A stretch of DNA of 56,143 nt from Microvirga zambiensis WSM3693 (GCF_016735695.1 NZ_JAERQD010000042.1:1-56143), one strand, 5' to 3'; numbered from the stretch's first letter, positions 1 through 8,355 are shown. The notes: a model not told the origin generated them from the letters alone. Numbers and translations: made by a program.

Positions 1-11
1 CGCGTGACAGC

Positions 12-70
12 CGCAGGGGGCAATTTTGGACGCCGATCCCCCACCTCAGAGGGTCAACATTGCATGCCGA
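12..70. mobile_element. Possible terminal remnant of an IS21-type insertion sequence
   Basis: The first bases hold two short phrases, one reading like GGACGCCGATCCCCC and the other GGGTCAACATTGCATGCCG. They resemble the repeated motifs near the ends of IS21-family elements as I remember them. No transposase reading frame accompanies them inside the window, so this is at most an end of an element lying to the left, or a scar. The assignment is from memory of the motif and is weak. Confidence 0.25.
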
Positions 71-240
71 AACACAGTCGGGCTCGCCGCGCCGGACATA
101 GGATCCATTGTCGAAGATGCTGTCGCCAAGAAGAACAACATGGGTCATCGCTGTTAGCCTCATGCTCCAGATCGAGTCCCGGTGTCCTATGGCGAGAGCC
201 CGGGGCAGAGCAGTCAGTCTGCCAGGTCAGTGGCCCGCCC

Positions 241-519
241 TCAGGCGAGCCCCGGAAGACCTTTGCCGAGATGTGAGATCAGCCCGAAGACAAGCGCTTC
301 ATCCCAGTAATTGAGCGACCGGCCGAGCGGAAGCTCACGAGAGTGTAGAGCAAGGACAATGCAAGCTCCCGCCGCAAGAACTGCGATGTCGAAGAACAAA
401 TTTGGTCCTCCTGACGCGATCTGAATGCTGCAGATGAGCGAGAAAATAGCGAGCTTGAGCAAAAAGCGGGTGATCACATGCCATGAACAGGTCCGGGTAC
501 GTTGGCTGGCTGGTTCCAT
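241..519 (-). CDS. Small two-helix membrane protein, unknown function
   Basis: This 92-residue protein has two hydrophobic stretches, about residues 16-35 (ITRFLLKLAIFSLIC) and 42-60 (FFDIAVLAAGACIVLAL), which suggests an inner-membrane hairpin. The ATG is preceded by AGGTGATAA, a reasonable ribosome binding site, which favours this start over the GTG at 477. The soluble tail ends in a glycine/leucine-rich segment. I do not recognise a family. It lies just downstream, on the same strand, of a decayed receiver-domain fragment, so it could be a leftover partner of that lost regulator. The hydrophobic pattern argues that it is a real gene. Confidence 0.5.
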   Translation of the reverse strand: MEPASQRTRTCSWHVITRFLLKLAIFSLICSIQIASGGPNLFFDIAVLAAGACIVLALHSRELPLGRSLNYWDEALVFGLISHLGKGLPGLA

Positions 520-544
520 TTATCACCTGTCGACTAGACGGCAG

Positions 545-625
545 GCCTGAGGCCACGATGAAGAAATCGCCGAGGTCCTCTGCCACGAGCACTTCATCCT
601 CGACTACGAGCACAACCTCCTGCCG
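545..625 (-). pseudogene. Fragment of a response-regulator receiver domain
   Basis: Translation of this stretch gives VVLVVEDEVLVAEDLGDFF, the classic beginning of a CheY-like receiver: first beta strand, acidic pair ED, then helix 1. After about 27 residues the similarity stops and the frame runs into unrelated sequence, with no phosphoacceptor strand and no conserved lysine. An AGGAGG lies only two bases upstream of a GTG at the start of the match, so part of the original translation start may survive. It is one of two decayed receivers in the window; the other lies near 6.6 kb. Confidence 0.55.
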
Positions 626-888
626 GCACCGCCCTTCGTTCTCTCGCAATGCCAACAAACAACCGCGCTCCGCCCATGTTCCCGCGGACTTGGCATTCCT
701 GTTTCGACGAGAGCGGTGAGAGCGACAAGAAACCGAACCGGCGTTGACACGGACGCCCCCGCAAGCTCGCCTAGGCCAGTCTAACCGCCGGGAACACGAA
801 TTCCGACCGCTTCTGATCCACAAACGCTTCTGCATCGTTGTCCCACTGATGGCCCGGAGTCGTGGAGATCGTTCACTGGAGGAAACGG

Positions 889-1167
889 ATGCCTATCTTC
901 AAGCGTGAGTTGGCCTTTGCCGCGGATGGCCCGACGGAGAATGCGGGCGACTGGTGGCACCTGGTTCTCGATACCGACGCTCCGGGGCTGTATGTGGAGC
1001 ACACATGGATCCATGCGAGCCCCCATCAGGATCGCCCGGCAGCGTGTGATATGCAGCGCTTTGGGATCAATGACTTTCTCACGCTGGCCGAGGGTCGGCC
1101 GGCTCAACCGATGCTGATGAGCGCACTCAGGGAAATGTTTCGCGACGCCGCATCCACATCCGAGTAG
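889..1167 (+). CDS. Hypothetical 92-residue protein
   Basis: The ATG at 889 is preceded by GGAGG at a good distance, so it is preferred over an in-frame upstream ATG at 862. The protein is acidic, contains a WWHLVLD segment followed by YVEHTWIH, and ends in a serine-rich tail. There is no signal peptide or membrane helix. The compact tryptophan/histidine-rich centre looks like a small folded domain, but I do not recognise the family. It stands alone, convergent with the large fused gene to the right. The strong ribosome binding site and ordinary codon use support a real gene. Confidence 0.6.
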   Translation: MPIFKRELAFAADGPTENAGDWWHLVLDTDAPGLYVEHTWIHASPHQDRPAACDMQRFGINDFLTLAEGRPAQPMLMSALREMFRDAASTSE

Positions 1168-1215
1168 CGTCTTCGGCAAGCGACATCACGCTCAAACCCG
1201 TGGTGCCGCCTGCGT

Positions 1216-3387
1216 TCATTCGGCCGCCTCAAGGATCGAGGGCGCTGTCCAGTCAACCTCGCAGTCCCGGAAATAGCGCGAGATGGCGCTCTCGAAGGTT
1301 GGCAGGATCAGACCGCGTTCACTCGTCAGTGCCGTCAGCGGTGCAGCCTCCTCTACCAGTCGCGGTCCTGCCCGCCAGGACAGCTTGGCCTCGGCTGCGG
1401 CGCGCTCGGCCAGTTCGGCCCATGAGGTCATGCCCTGGTTTGCCAAGTGCCAGAGGCCCCGCTCGCCGTCGACAAGGAGATCAAGGGTGGCATGGACGAG
1501 ATCAGGAACATAGGTGGGCGAGACAATGCCTTCGGCTGGATTGACACCCTGCCCAGCATGAAGGGCGCTCAGCACCCGGTAAACGAAGTTGGCCCGGTCC
1601 CACGGACCGAAAAAGGCGCTGGTGCGGATGACCAGAGCCTCGGGATGAGCGCTGGCGATGCGCTGCTCGGCTTCCGACTTGCTCTGCCCGTACACGCAGG
1701 CCGGGCAGACGGGATCGATCTCCCGGTAGGGACGCCCAAGTCGCCCATCGAAGACCCGGTCCGACGAGAAGGCGACCACCGGCAATCCGAGATGGGCGCA
1801 AGCCTGCGCAATGGCTTCGGCTCCAAGAGCATTGGCCCGGAAGCAGAGATCCCGCTCGCGGGCAGCATCCTCGACACGAACGTAGCCTGCCGCGTTGATC
1901 ACGGCCCACGGACGATGCCGCGCGAGCGCGGTCTCGACCGACGCGGGATCGGCGATGTCCATCTCGCCACGCGTCAGGAGCACGTGATCAAGGCCGCGCC
2001 ACTCGCACAGGCGCGCAAAGGCGCGCCCTAGGGTTCCGGTTGCCCCCGCAATCAGGATGGGACGGCGTGCCCGCGTCGCAGAACCCGCTTTTCGAGCAGG
2101 CGGCTGGTAGTGGCGGCCATCGCGCCGCCACCAGCCCGGCTGGTCAAGCACGGGATGCTCGAATGTGCCCGTTCTCGCTAAGGATTCGGCCACTTGGCTG
2201 ATGGCCGTCCGGCGGGGCTCGTGACCACGGACGTCGAAGGCGCCGGGCTCGTAGGCGCCACTGCGCGCCACCAGGAGGGAGTTCCAGTCGACGGCCCCGA
2301 ATAGGGACCATGTAGTCACTGCCCGGATGTCGTGGCCCGCGTCCCTGAGATCCTGAACGTCCTTCCAGACCTCCATCAGCCAGCGCACCTGCTCCTCGCG
2401 CGTGCAGCCGTGATGGGCCTCCGTCACCGCCATCGGGCTGCGATAGCGCTCCCAGACCTCCGCCAAGCGGGCCTTGACGCCAAGTTCCTCAGGCGGCAAA
2501 TCCATCCGCACGGCTTCAACATCGGCATAGGCCTGCCGCCCATTGCCGCCATGGAAATGCTCGGGATAGTGGTCTAGCGCCTCGTCGAGGTAGCGTTCGC
2601 TCGTCGGGTAGTGGTTGATGCCGATGATGTCGGGCGCACCGTGTCCATCGCGGAAGAAATCCAGCTCCTTTTCATCGATGCCGTTGCGGAGGCAGATCTC
2701 GTACCACGGATGCGTGCGGTCCACGCGCCCGAACAGCAGGTCGAGGCTGAGCCAGCGGCGCTCGTTCTCATGATCCACTTGCTCGCGCAGCAGCGGCGTG
2801 CTGAAGGTCTTGCCCATATCCTCGGTCTGAACCAGCTGCGCGTGCGGCGTGATCCGACGGATGGCACGCATGGCGAGAACCGTCGCGCGGCATTCTGTGA
2901 CGAGGCACCGCAGAAAGGTCTGATAGTCGCGTCCGTGCGGATACCAATGACCGTACAGTCCGCTGAAGCGGGCGGTGGTGAGTGGCTCATTCACAGGCGT
3001 GAACATATCCACCCAGGGATAGCGCATGGCGACACGCTCGGCGTGGCGGGCGAGAAGAGTGGGGAATGCAGGATCGATCAGGCTGGTGTAGCCAGGTCCG
3101 CTGCCATGATGGACAAGCCCGGCAATAGGCCGAATACCGAGGTCTCGCAGACGGGCGAAGCGCTCGTCGGTCCACTTCCAATCACAAATATCCGAACGAT
3201 CCGGTGCGATGGACTCCCATATGACGGGATAGCGAAGGGTCCGGATGCCAAGGGCTGCGATGGCATCGAGGTCGGTCAGGCGCTGAGAGTGACCGGTCTC
3301 CTCGATCTGGTTGCGAAACTCGTCGCCGACCCGGACGACGGAACATTCAAGGCCACCCCAGAGGGCCAGCGGAGCGCAGTCTGCCAT
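1216..3387 (-). CDS. Fused family-1-like glycosidase and dTDP-4-dehydrorhamnose reductase (RmlD-like) protein
   Basis: This 723-residue protein has two parts. Residues about 5-410 resemble a family 1 glycoside hydrolase barrel. VNEP near residue 134 matches the acid/base motif and AVTEA near residue 323 sits where the nucleophile glutamate is expected, so both catalytic acids appear kept. Residues about 440-723 are an RmlD-type reductase with nucleotide-binding GATGTLG (about 448-454) and the active-site pair in YGQSK. The start was placed at 3387, where GGGGAGAGAC precedes ATG; a longer frame to 3426 lacks a good site. A glycosidase joined to a sugar-nucleotide reductase suggests action on a glycan precursor or polysaccharide. 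The substrate is unknown, and nearby genes give no clue. Confidence 0.85.
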   Translation of the reverse strand: MADCAPLALWGGLECSVVRVGDEFRNQIEETGHSQRLTDLDAIAALGIRTLRYPVIWESIAPDRSDICDWKWTDERFARLRDLGIRPIAGLVHHGSGPGYTSLIDPAFPTLLARHAERVAMRYPWVDMFTPVNEPLTTARFSGLYGHWYPHGRDYQTFLRCLVTECRATVLAMRAIRRITPHAQLVQTEDMGKTFSTPLLREQVDHENERRWLSLDLLFGRVDRTHPWYEICLRNGIDEKELDFFRDGHGAPDIIGINHYPTSERYLDEALDHYPEHFHGGNGRQAYADVEAVRMDLPPEELGVKARLAEVWERYRSPMAVTEAHHGCTREEQVRWLMEVWKDVQDLRDAGHDIRAVTTWSLFGAVDWNSLLVARSGAYEPGAFDVRGHEPRRTAISQVAESLARTGTFEHPVLDQPGWWRRDGRHYQPPARKAGSATRARRPILIAGATGTLGRAFARLCEWRGLDHVLLTRGEMDIADPASVETALARHRPWAVINAAGYVRVEDAARERDLCFRANALGAEAIAQACAHLGLPVVAFSSDRVFDGRLGRPYREIDPVCPACVYGQSKSEAEQRIASAHPEALVIRTSAFFGPWDRANFVYRVLSALHAGQGVNPAEGIVSPTYVPDLVHATLDLLVDGERGLWHLANQGMTSWAELAERAAAEAKLSWRAGPRLVEEAAPLTALTSERGLILPTFESAISRYFRDCEVDWTAPSILEAAE

Positions 3388-3926
3388 AATGTCTCTCCCC
3401 CTCAGGCAGGCCACGATGGACGCCATTGAACAGAGGCATTGTGAACAAGTAGTGCAATGGCTAAGTTCCCACGCAGAGGAACTTTAGCTGAAATTAAGTG
3501 TGTGAAGGCGATAACACTTTTGCTGAATAACGCTAAGTAATTAACATTTGTTATTTTGATCAGTACGCCCCAGAGGAATGTACAGATGCGCCGCTCTCTT
3601 CGCGCTCACACTGATCGACTCCACGAAGGCCGGCCATGCTTTACGATGCCCGATCCACAGCCCCCCAGATTGCTGCGGATCCAAACCAGTATGACAGAGG
3701 ATCCCGGCCTTCACGCGCCTGCTGAATCCAGGCCGCATTATCGATTGGCAAGAAATGCGTGAGGATTCGATGCAGCGGCTTCCCTTCAAGGGAACATCAA
3801 TGCTGGCGCGCTCATAAAGACAATCGTGCGGTGCGCTCCTAACAAAACCGCTTCTGCTGCGTTGTTATCCCGCCGCACTCAGACCATTGCCGTGTCGAGT
3901 GCCGTCACCACAGCAGGAGAGACGTC
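3388..3926. other. Intergenic region, partly AT-rich, probably divergent promoters
   Basis: About 540 bases without a convincing gene lie between the fused glycosidase gene (leftward) and the DUF4142 gene (rightward). The part from 3430 to 3560 is clearly richer in A and T than the surroundings, as expected for promoters. A leftward frame at 3541-3789 has no ribosome binding site and no recognisable motif, so it was not called. No strong hairpin was seen. Confidence 0.5.
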
Positions 3927-4565
3927 ATGGATCGCCGCCTTGTCTTGGCAGGTTTGGCTGCCGCAATCACCGCCCCTGCGCTGGCGCAGACCAGCGGACC
4001 CGCAGCTACCAGACAGCCGGGTACCGCTGGCTCCGCCAGCGGTACCTCCGGCGCGGGCCGTACGAGCGGGCAGCAGATGAGTCAGGCCGACATGCAGCAC
4101 ATGCAGCAGACGATGCAACTGGGCATGGTCGCTCTCGAAACCAGCCGGATCGCGCAGCAGAAGACGCAGGATGCCGATCTGAAGAGATTTGCTACCTTCG
4201 AGGTGCAGGAGCAGACCACTCTTGCCGAGGTTCTTCACTCCATGATGGAGCCTGCCGCGACCTCGGCAACGGGATCGGCTGCTCAACCAAGTGCTGGATC
4301 AGGAACCGCCGCTCCAGCCATGCAGATCGATGCTCAAAGCAGGGAGATGATCCAGAAGCTTCAGAACACGCAATCCGGTGAGGCCTTCGATCGCCAGTAT
4401 CTGCAGGGACAGGTAGAAGGGCACAAAGGTCTGTTGCAGGTGCAGACGCAATATCTGCAAAGCAATCCTCAGAACCGCGAACATGTGAACGTCGCGAAGT
4501 TAGCACGTGGCATGATCACCGAGCACATTGCCTTGCTGGAGGATATTCAACGCAAGATGAAGTGA
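3927..4565 (+). CDS. DUF4142-domain exported protein
   Basis: The 212-residue product begins with a signal peptide (MDRRLVLAGLAAAITAPALAQ, cleavage after ALA), followed by a Ser/Thr/Gly/Ala-rich linker and a helical DUF4142 domain from about residue 50. That domain has methionine/glutamine-rich helices such as QADMQHMQQTMQ and a final helix ending in LLEDIQRKMK. DUF4142 proteins are small, ferritin-like, periplasmic or outer-envelope helical proteins of unknown role, often induced under stress. GGAGAGACGTC before the ATG fits translation initiation. The closeness of ecfG-nepR, convergent on the right, makes stress control plausible. A loose upstream match to an EcfG promoter (CTAAC-N16-CGTT near 3839) is too weak to call. 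Confidence 0.85.
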   Translation: MDRRLVLAGLAAAITAPALAQTSGPAATRQPGTAGSASGTSGAGRTSGQQMSQADMQHMQQTMQLGMVALETSRIAQQKTQDADLKRFATFEVQEQTTLAEVLHSMMEPAATSATGSAAQPSAGSGTAAPAMQIDAQSREMIQKLQNTQSGEAFDRQYLQGQVEGHKGLLQVQTQYLQSNPQNREHVNVAKLARGMITEHIALLEDIQRKMK

Positions 4566-4715
4566 GCCTTCTGAAGCGCGCGGCAAGACAGCTTGGCTTG
4601 CCGCACGCATTCGGGCGCTAGGCAAGTTACTCTATTGGGCGTCGTGCCAGTTCGGCGAGCCTTAGCGCGACCTCGGCAGCGGCGGATCCGAAACAGGTTT
4701 CCGCGGCGCCGGACC

Positions 4716-5264
4716 TTAAAATGAGACATGCATGGCCAGGGTTGCCTGGATCACGCGGTTGGGGGCGAGGTCTTCCTCGGGGACAAGGTCCAGCAGTTCC
4801 GCCAGCCGAGTGCGGGCCCGGTTCACGCGGCTCTTGATCGTTCCCAAGGTCGTGCCGCAAATGTTTGCCGCCTCCTCGTATGACACACCCTCCGCACCGA
4901 CGAGCAGCAGAACCTCGCGTTGCTCGACACTGAGTTGGGCCAAGGCGGCTAGCATGTCGTTGAGATCCAGGCATGCGTCCTGCTCCGGCAAGACCGCCAG
5001 GCTCCCGGCCATGATGCCATCCGGGTCCTCGACCTCGCGACGGTATTTTCGTAATTCGCTGTAGTAGTTGTTGCGCAGAATGGTGAACAGCCAGGCCTGC
5101 ATGCTCGTGCCGGGTTGAAACTTGTCGATATATTCGAGCCCACGCATCAGAGCCGACTGGACGAGATCGTCCGCATAGCCGACATCACCGGAAAGCGAGA
5201 TGGCAAAAGCCCTCAAATGCGGGACGGCGACCAGCATCTGTTGGCGTAATGCGGGGTCAACCAT
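4716..5264 (-). CDS. ecfG: EcfG-type general stress response sigma factor
   Basis: The 182-residue protein has sigma region 2 (about residues 15-80, with YADDLVQSALMRGLEY and the promoter-melting AWLFTILRNNYYSELRK) and region 4 (about 108-160, LSVEQREVLLLVGAEGVSYEEAA, then a helix-turn-helix ending TIKSRVNRAR). Length and sequence fit ECF15/EcfG sigma factors, which direct RNA polymerase to GGAAC-N16/17-CGTT promoters in the alphaproteobacterial general stress response. Its start overlaps the end of nepR, and such coupling is typical of the pair. Genomes of this group often carry several EcfG paralogues, so this may not be the main one. phyR, the anti-anti-sigma response regulator, is not in the window. 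Confidence 0.88.
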   Translation of the reverse strand: MVDPALRQQMLVAVPHLRAFAISLSGDVGYADDLVQSALMRGLEYIDKFQPGTSMQAWLFTILRNNYYSELRKYRREVEDPDGIMAGSLAVLPEQDACLDLNDMLAALAQLSVEQREVLLLVGAEGVSYEEAANICGTTLGTIKSRVNRARTRLAELLDLVPEEDLAPNRVIQATLAMHVSF

Positions 5265-5487
5265 GATCTACCCTCCCCTTTTGATCCAGTTCGTCCAAGA
5301 TCTGGAGGAAGGCCTCCGGGATGGGCTCGGCCATCAGTTGAGAGTAATGGGCTCGCAGCCGTTCACCAAGGCAGAGGGCGACCCTCGGCGGAAAGCTTGG
5401 CTCACGGAGTTCCTTGCTTGTGGCCGCATGAGGTTCCTGGAGTTCTCCGGGCGTCTCCGATGGGCGACGGGGTACAGTCAGCAGCAC
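5257..5487 (-). CDS. nepR: NepR-like anti-sigma factor
   Basis: The small protein (about 76 residues) carries the NepR signature in its second half. GERLRAHYSQLMAEPIPEAF followed by LQILDELDQ matches the two helices that clamp EcfG sigma factors and are released when phosphorylated PhyR binds. The N-terminal tail is proline-rich and probably disordered, as in the family. The start is taken as the GTG at 5487, seven bases after GAGGAG; a GTG at 5493 lies too close to that site. The stop overlaps the sigma gene start, so the two are translated together. No EcfG-type promoter was found immediately upstream, although a GGAAT at 5520-5524 on this strand is suggestive. Confidence 0.85.
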   Translation of the reverse strand: MLLTVPRRPSETPGELQEPHAATSKELREPSFPPRVALCLGERLRAHYSQLMAEPIPEAFLQILDELDQKGRVDHG

Positions 5488-5775
5488 GGGCACTCCTCTG
5501 GTCTTGAGAGCGATAATCCATTCCTAGAGGAGCGGTGCAGATCCGCAATTAACCTATGATCAGCTTGAGAGCACGGTTGGCCGCTGGCTGGATCCGAAGC
5601 AGAAACTCCAGCCACGATTCACGTGGGTGAATGAGCGGACACCTAATCAGGCACACGGTTACGTTTGATAGTGTTCGCGCGTCCACCGTGTTGGCGAGAG
5701 CCCCCGTTGGATATCCCGGCGACAGGGCTCTCTTCGTTCTATTGGATTGCCCGAGACCTGAGATGGTGAGTGATT

Positions 5776-6138
5776 ATGAGTAACCCTTGTTGCATGATCG
5801 TTGAAGACCAGGCGCTCATCGGTATGTCGCTCGAAGCGTATCTGGAGGATGCTGGATTTTCCGTGGCCGGCCCATTCCCGTCCTGTACCGATGCCCTCCG
5901 GTGGCTGGAACACAACACACCGCAGATTGCCGTGTTGGATGTGTCGCTGCGGGACGGCACTGTCCTGCCGATTGCCCAGGCCTTGAAGAGGCGCAACACA
6001 CCCTTTGCCGTCTATTCGGGCCTTCCGTTCACCGCTGGCCTGCCGGAGGAACTCAAAAGCGTGCCGTGGCTGGAGAAACCCGTTTCACGGGAAGAACTCG
6101 CCCGGACGCTGAGCCGCCTCCACCGAACCGAAGCTTGA
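5776..6138 (+). CDS. Single-domain response regulator, FAT-GUY-like
   Basis: About 120 residues form one receiver domain and nothing else. The acidic pocket is in MIVEDQ, the phosphoacceptor aspartate in VLDVSLRDG and the conserved lysine in WLEKPVS. The strand normally reading PFxFATGY in FAT-GUY receivers reads PFAVYSGL here, a divergent version of the same element. Such stand-alone receivers modulate phosphate flow to PhyR in the alphaproteobacterial stress response. The gene is divergent from nepR-ecfG across about 290 bases, which supports a link. The start is the ATG at 5776, since an in-frame GTG at 5770 has no better ribosome binding site. It is likely cotranscribed with the next gene 30 bases downstream. 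Confidence 0.8.
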   Translation: MSNPCCMIVEDQALIGMSLEAYLEDAGFSVAGPFPSCTDALRWLEHNTPQIAVLDVSLRDGTVLPIAQALKRRNTPFAVYSGLPFTAGLPEELKSVPWLEKPVSREELARTLSRLHRTEA

Positions 6139-6168
6139 ATTGGCGACGTCACCGGTGCAGGAGGATCG

Positions 6169-6492
6169 ATGTTTACCGTTGAAATCGGCGGCATCCCGAT
6201 TGCCACGACGAACGCTGACGAAGCCCAGGCACAGGATGTCTTTGCAAGTGCGGAGTTCAGGCATGACCTGATGGCGATGACCAGCGGGGGCACGCCGTTG
6301 TGGGATGGGAAGGCGCCTTTGACTGTCCGGCCCGCCCTCCGGCATGAAGCCGAACTATTTAATGATCCCGGCCTGGACGAAAATGAGTTTGACGATGAGA
6401 CGGAAGACGACAGCGTCTTCGTGGCCTTCCTTGTGCCGGTTGACCATAACCACGAGGAGATGGCGGCCATCCCGCCAGAGCTTCAGAGCTGA
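6169..6492 (+). CDS. Hypothetical acidic 107-residue protein
   Basis: The gene starts 30 bases after the single-domain response regulator, with GGAGGATCG before its ATG, so the two probably form an operon. The product is strongly acidic, with a DENEFDDETEDD run near residues 70-81, and contains repeated short beta-like stretches (FTVEIGGIPIATT, VFVAFLVPV). It has no membrane segment or signal peptide. No family is recognised. The acidic run and association with a stress-type receiver suggest a small regulatory or adaptor protein, but this is speculation. Confidence 0.7.
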   Translation: MFTVEIGGIPIATTNADEAQAQDVFASAEFRHDLMAMTSGGTPLWDGKAPLTVRPALRHEAELFNDPGLDENEFDDETEDDSVFVAFLVPVDHNHEEMAAIPPELQS

Positions 6493-6549
6493 TGGATAGC
6501 TCCTTTTGACGCTGTATCGCCTCAGTATCTGCTGGCAAGGATTTCTCCG

Positions 6550-6791
6550 TGGGCCCCGATCCAAGCTGCCCTCCTCGAAGCCGTTGAAGCTGCCCCGCGG
6601 CATCTCGACGTCGGGGATCACGACGTGAACGCCCGAGACCGCACTCAGGACCCGCAGCGTCTCGTCCGAATGCGCAGCTTTGATCACCTTGAAGCTGCCA
6701 TCATCCAGCACATCAACGAAGGTCATCCAAACGAGCACCTCGTCTTCGACAACCAGAACGAGAGCACGCGCGTGGGATCCGGGCCAAGCAT
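6550..6791 (-). pseudogene. Decayed response-regulator receiver, copy A of a duplicated block
   Basis: The stretch translates to a receiver closely similar to the intact one at 52654-53046. Shared segments include LVVEDE, VDVL, FKVI, AVSGVH and the phosphoacceptor strand DVEMPRGSFNGFE. It has lost its end: after NGFE the frame leaves the family, and the strands with the conserved threonine and lysine are gone. Compared with the intact copy, one base is missing just after the expected ATG at 6789-6791, so translation from the matching start would be out of frame. It lies divergent from the kinase at 7047, the same arrangement as in the other copy. Confidence 0.75.
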
Positions 6792-7046
6792 GCCCGATGA
6801 ATGAGGGAGCAATGGTCTTTGTCCCTAAGGTCAGGATCAAAAGCTACGTCTCTTAAGTAGGCCTTGGTTAACCGGGGTCGCCCCGCTGGACCTTCATGCC
6901 AGAGCAGCCTCGCCATCGCCTTTTCCGGGAAGCGGAGGCCGGCAGCCATTACGCCGGGCCGAGACGTCCTGGAACCAGACCCAGCCGCCGGGCTTTTCCA
7001 GCCTTGCAGTAAGACAGCCTGGATGGGCCTTTGAGCAGGAGGCACG

Positions 7047-8216
7047 ATGCCCAGGAGGAGCGACGGCCCGAGCCCTGAACTGAAGCGCATGCATGAGTAC
7101 CAGCGTGCGCTCGCCGCCTTCGGCCGGACGGCCTCCGAGGTTCTGCCGCGTGAGAGGCTGTTGCACTACGTGACCGGCCAGGTCTCCCGTGTCACCCACA
7201 TCAAGCACGTGAAGGTGCTGTGCTACCGGCCAGATCACGGCGATCTGCTGATGGTGGCAGGGGTGGGCTGGAAGCCCGGCATGGTGGGACAGACGACCTT
7301 CGCCCTCGATAATGCCTCACCTCCCGGGCGGACGATGCAGACTGCCGCTCCGGTGATTGTCGAGGACCTCCCGAACGATCCCGAGTTCCGCATGCACCCG
7401 AGCCTGCGCGACCATGGCATTGTCTCGCTCCTGAATGTGCCGGTGCGGATCGACGGGCGCACCTGGGGCGTGCTGGAGGTGGATGCGGAGGACTCGCGCA
7501 CCTTCGACGAGGGCGACGTGACCTTCCTGACCACCATGGCCAACATCCTGGGCGTAGCCCTGCTGCGGCTGGACACCGAGACCAAGGCGGCCGAGGCGGC
7601 CGCAGGATATGCGCGGGAGAAGTCGTTTGCCGAGGTGGTCCTGCGCGAGTTCCAGCACCGGGTGAAGAACAACCTCCAGACCATCATCTCGTTTCTGGCC
7701 CTGCAACGGCGGCACGCCTCAACGCAGGAGGACCGGGACCGCTTCGTGAGCGTCATGGACCGGGTGCATGCGATTGCCCTGGCTCAGGATCAGCTCTCGT
7801 TCGAGGCAGGCATCAGCAACGTGGAGTTCGGCGATTACCTGCGGGCCCTGTGCGCCAACATCGACCCGCAGCGGGAGACGGTGCGCATCGAGGTTGAGGC
7901 CGAGCGAGGAGCACTGCTCCCCCTGGATCGAGCCGTGGCGGCGGGCCTGATCGTCAATGAGCTGGTCACCAACTCTCTCAAGTACGCCTTCGATGAAGAC
8001 GGGGGCCTTATCCGGGTCAGTTTCACGACACGGTCCGAGCTCGGAGAGGCCAGCCTTGCGGTTGAGGACAACGGACGCGGAATGGGACCACCTCGCAAGG
8101 GCGGGCTCGGTCTTCAGCTCATCGACGCCTTCGCCAACCAGCTTGATGGGCAGGTGGAGCGGGAGCCAGTGGAGAAGGGTACGCGTACCTGTGTCAGGTT
8201 TCCTCTGCCGCTATGA
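7047..8216 (+). CDS. GAF-domain HisKA_2 sensor histidine kinase
   Basis: The 389-residue soluble kinase has a GAF sensor domain (about residues 30-175; segments GVGWKPGM and GVLEVDAED are typical) and a HisKA_2 dimerisation domain with the phosphorylated histidine at about 204 in EFQHRVKNNLQ. An HATPase domain follows, with N box NELVTNSLKYAF and G1 box VEDNGRGMG. It has no membrane segment, so it senses a cytoplasmic signal. GGAGG lies before ATG 7047. In the duplicated copy near 53.3 kb only the first 40-odd codons survive. The divergent neighbour was a response regulator, now decayed here, so this kinase may have lost its dedicated partner. It lacks the WxE motif and is therefore HisKA_2 type rather than strict HWE. 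Confidence 0.9.
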   Translation: MPRRSDGPSPELKRMHEYQRALAAFGRTASEVLPRERLLHYVTGQVSRVTHIKHVKVLCYRPDHGDLLMVAGVGWKPGMVGQTTFALDNASPPGRTMQTAAPVIVEDLPNDPEFRMHPSLRDHGIVSLLNVPVRIDGRTWGVLEVDAEDSRTFDEGDVTFLTTMANILGVALLRLDTETKAAEAAAGYAREKSFAEVVLREFQHRVKNNLQTIISFLALQRRHASTQEDRDRFVSVMDRVHAIALAQDQLSFEAGISNVEFGDYLRALCANIDPQRETVRIEVEAERGALLPLDRAVAAGLIVNELVTNSLKYAFDEDGGLIRVSFTTRSELGEASLAVEDNGRGMGPPRKGGLGLQLIDAFANQLDGQVEREPVEKGTRTCVRFPLPL

Positions 8217-8267
8217 TGATCCACTGAGTTGGCTGACCATGTGAAGACAGTGGTTGGTCCATACAAC

Positions 8268-8355
8268 GGGTCAAACTCGGCCATTAAGCACTGCCATGTG
8301 ACGGTCGGCTTCACGCTCTCATTGCAGAAGTTCGGCTTCCGTCGGCCTCGTGCCA
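8268..8355. repeat. Short dispersed intergenic repeat, type B, copy 1
   Basis: This stretch shares two blocks with 37257-37342: GGTCAA plus GCCATTAAGC at the left and GAAGTTCGGCTT followed by GCCTCGTGCCA at the right, separated by a less conserved middle of similar length. Both copies are in the same orientation and lie between genes. No open reading frame is shared. The function is unknown; it could be an eroded miniature mobile element. Confidence 0.6.

Noticed and set aside
3541..3789. Small leftward frame in the AT-rich spacer
   Set aside because: No ribosome binding site and no recognisable domain.
5494..5775. EcfG promoter for nepR-ecfG autoregulation
   Set aside because: A GGAAT at 5520-5524 on the leftward strand lacks a CGTT-like element at 16-17 bases, so no promoter was called.
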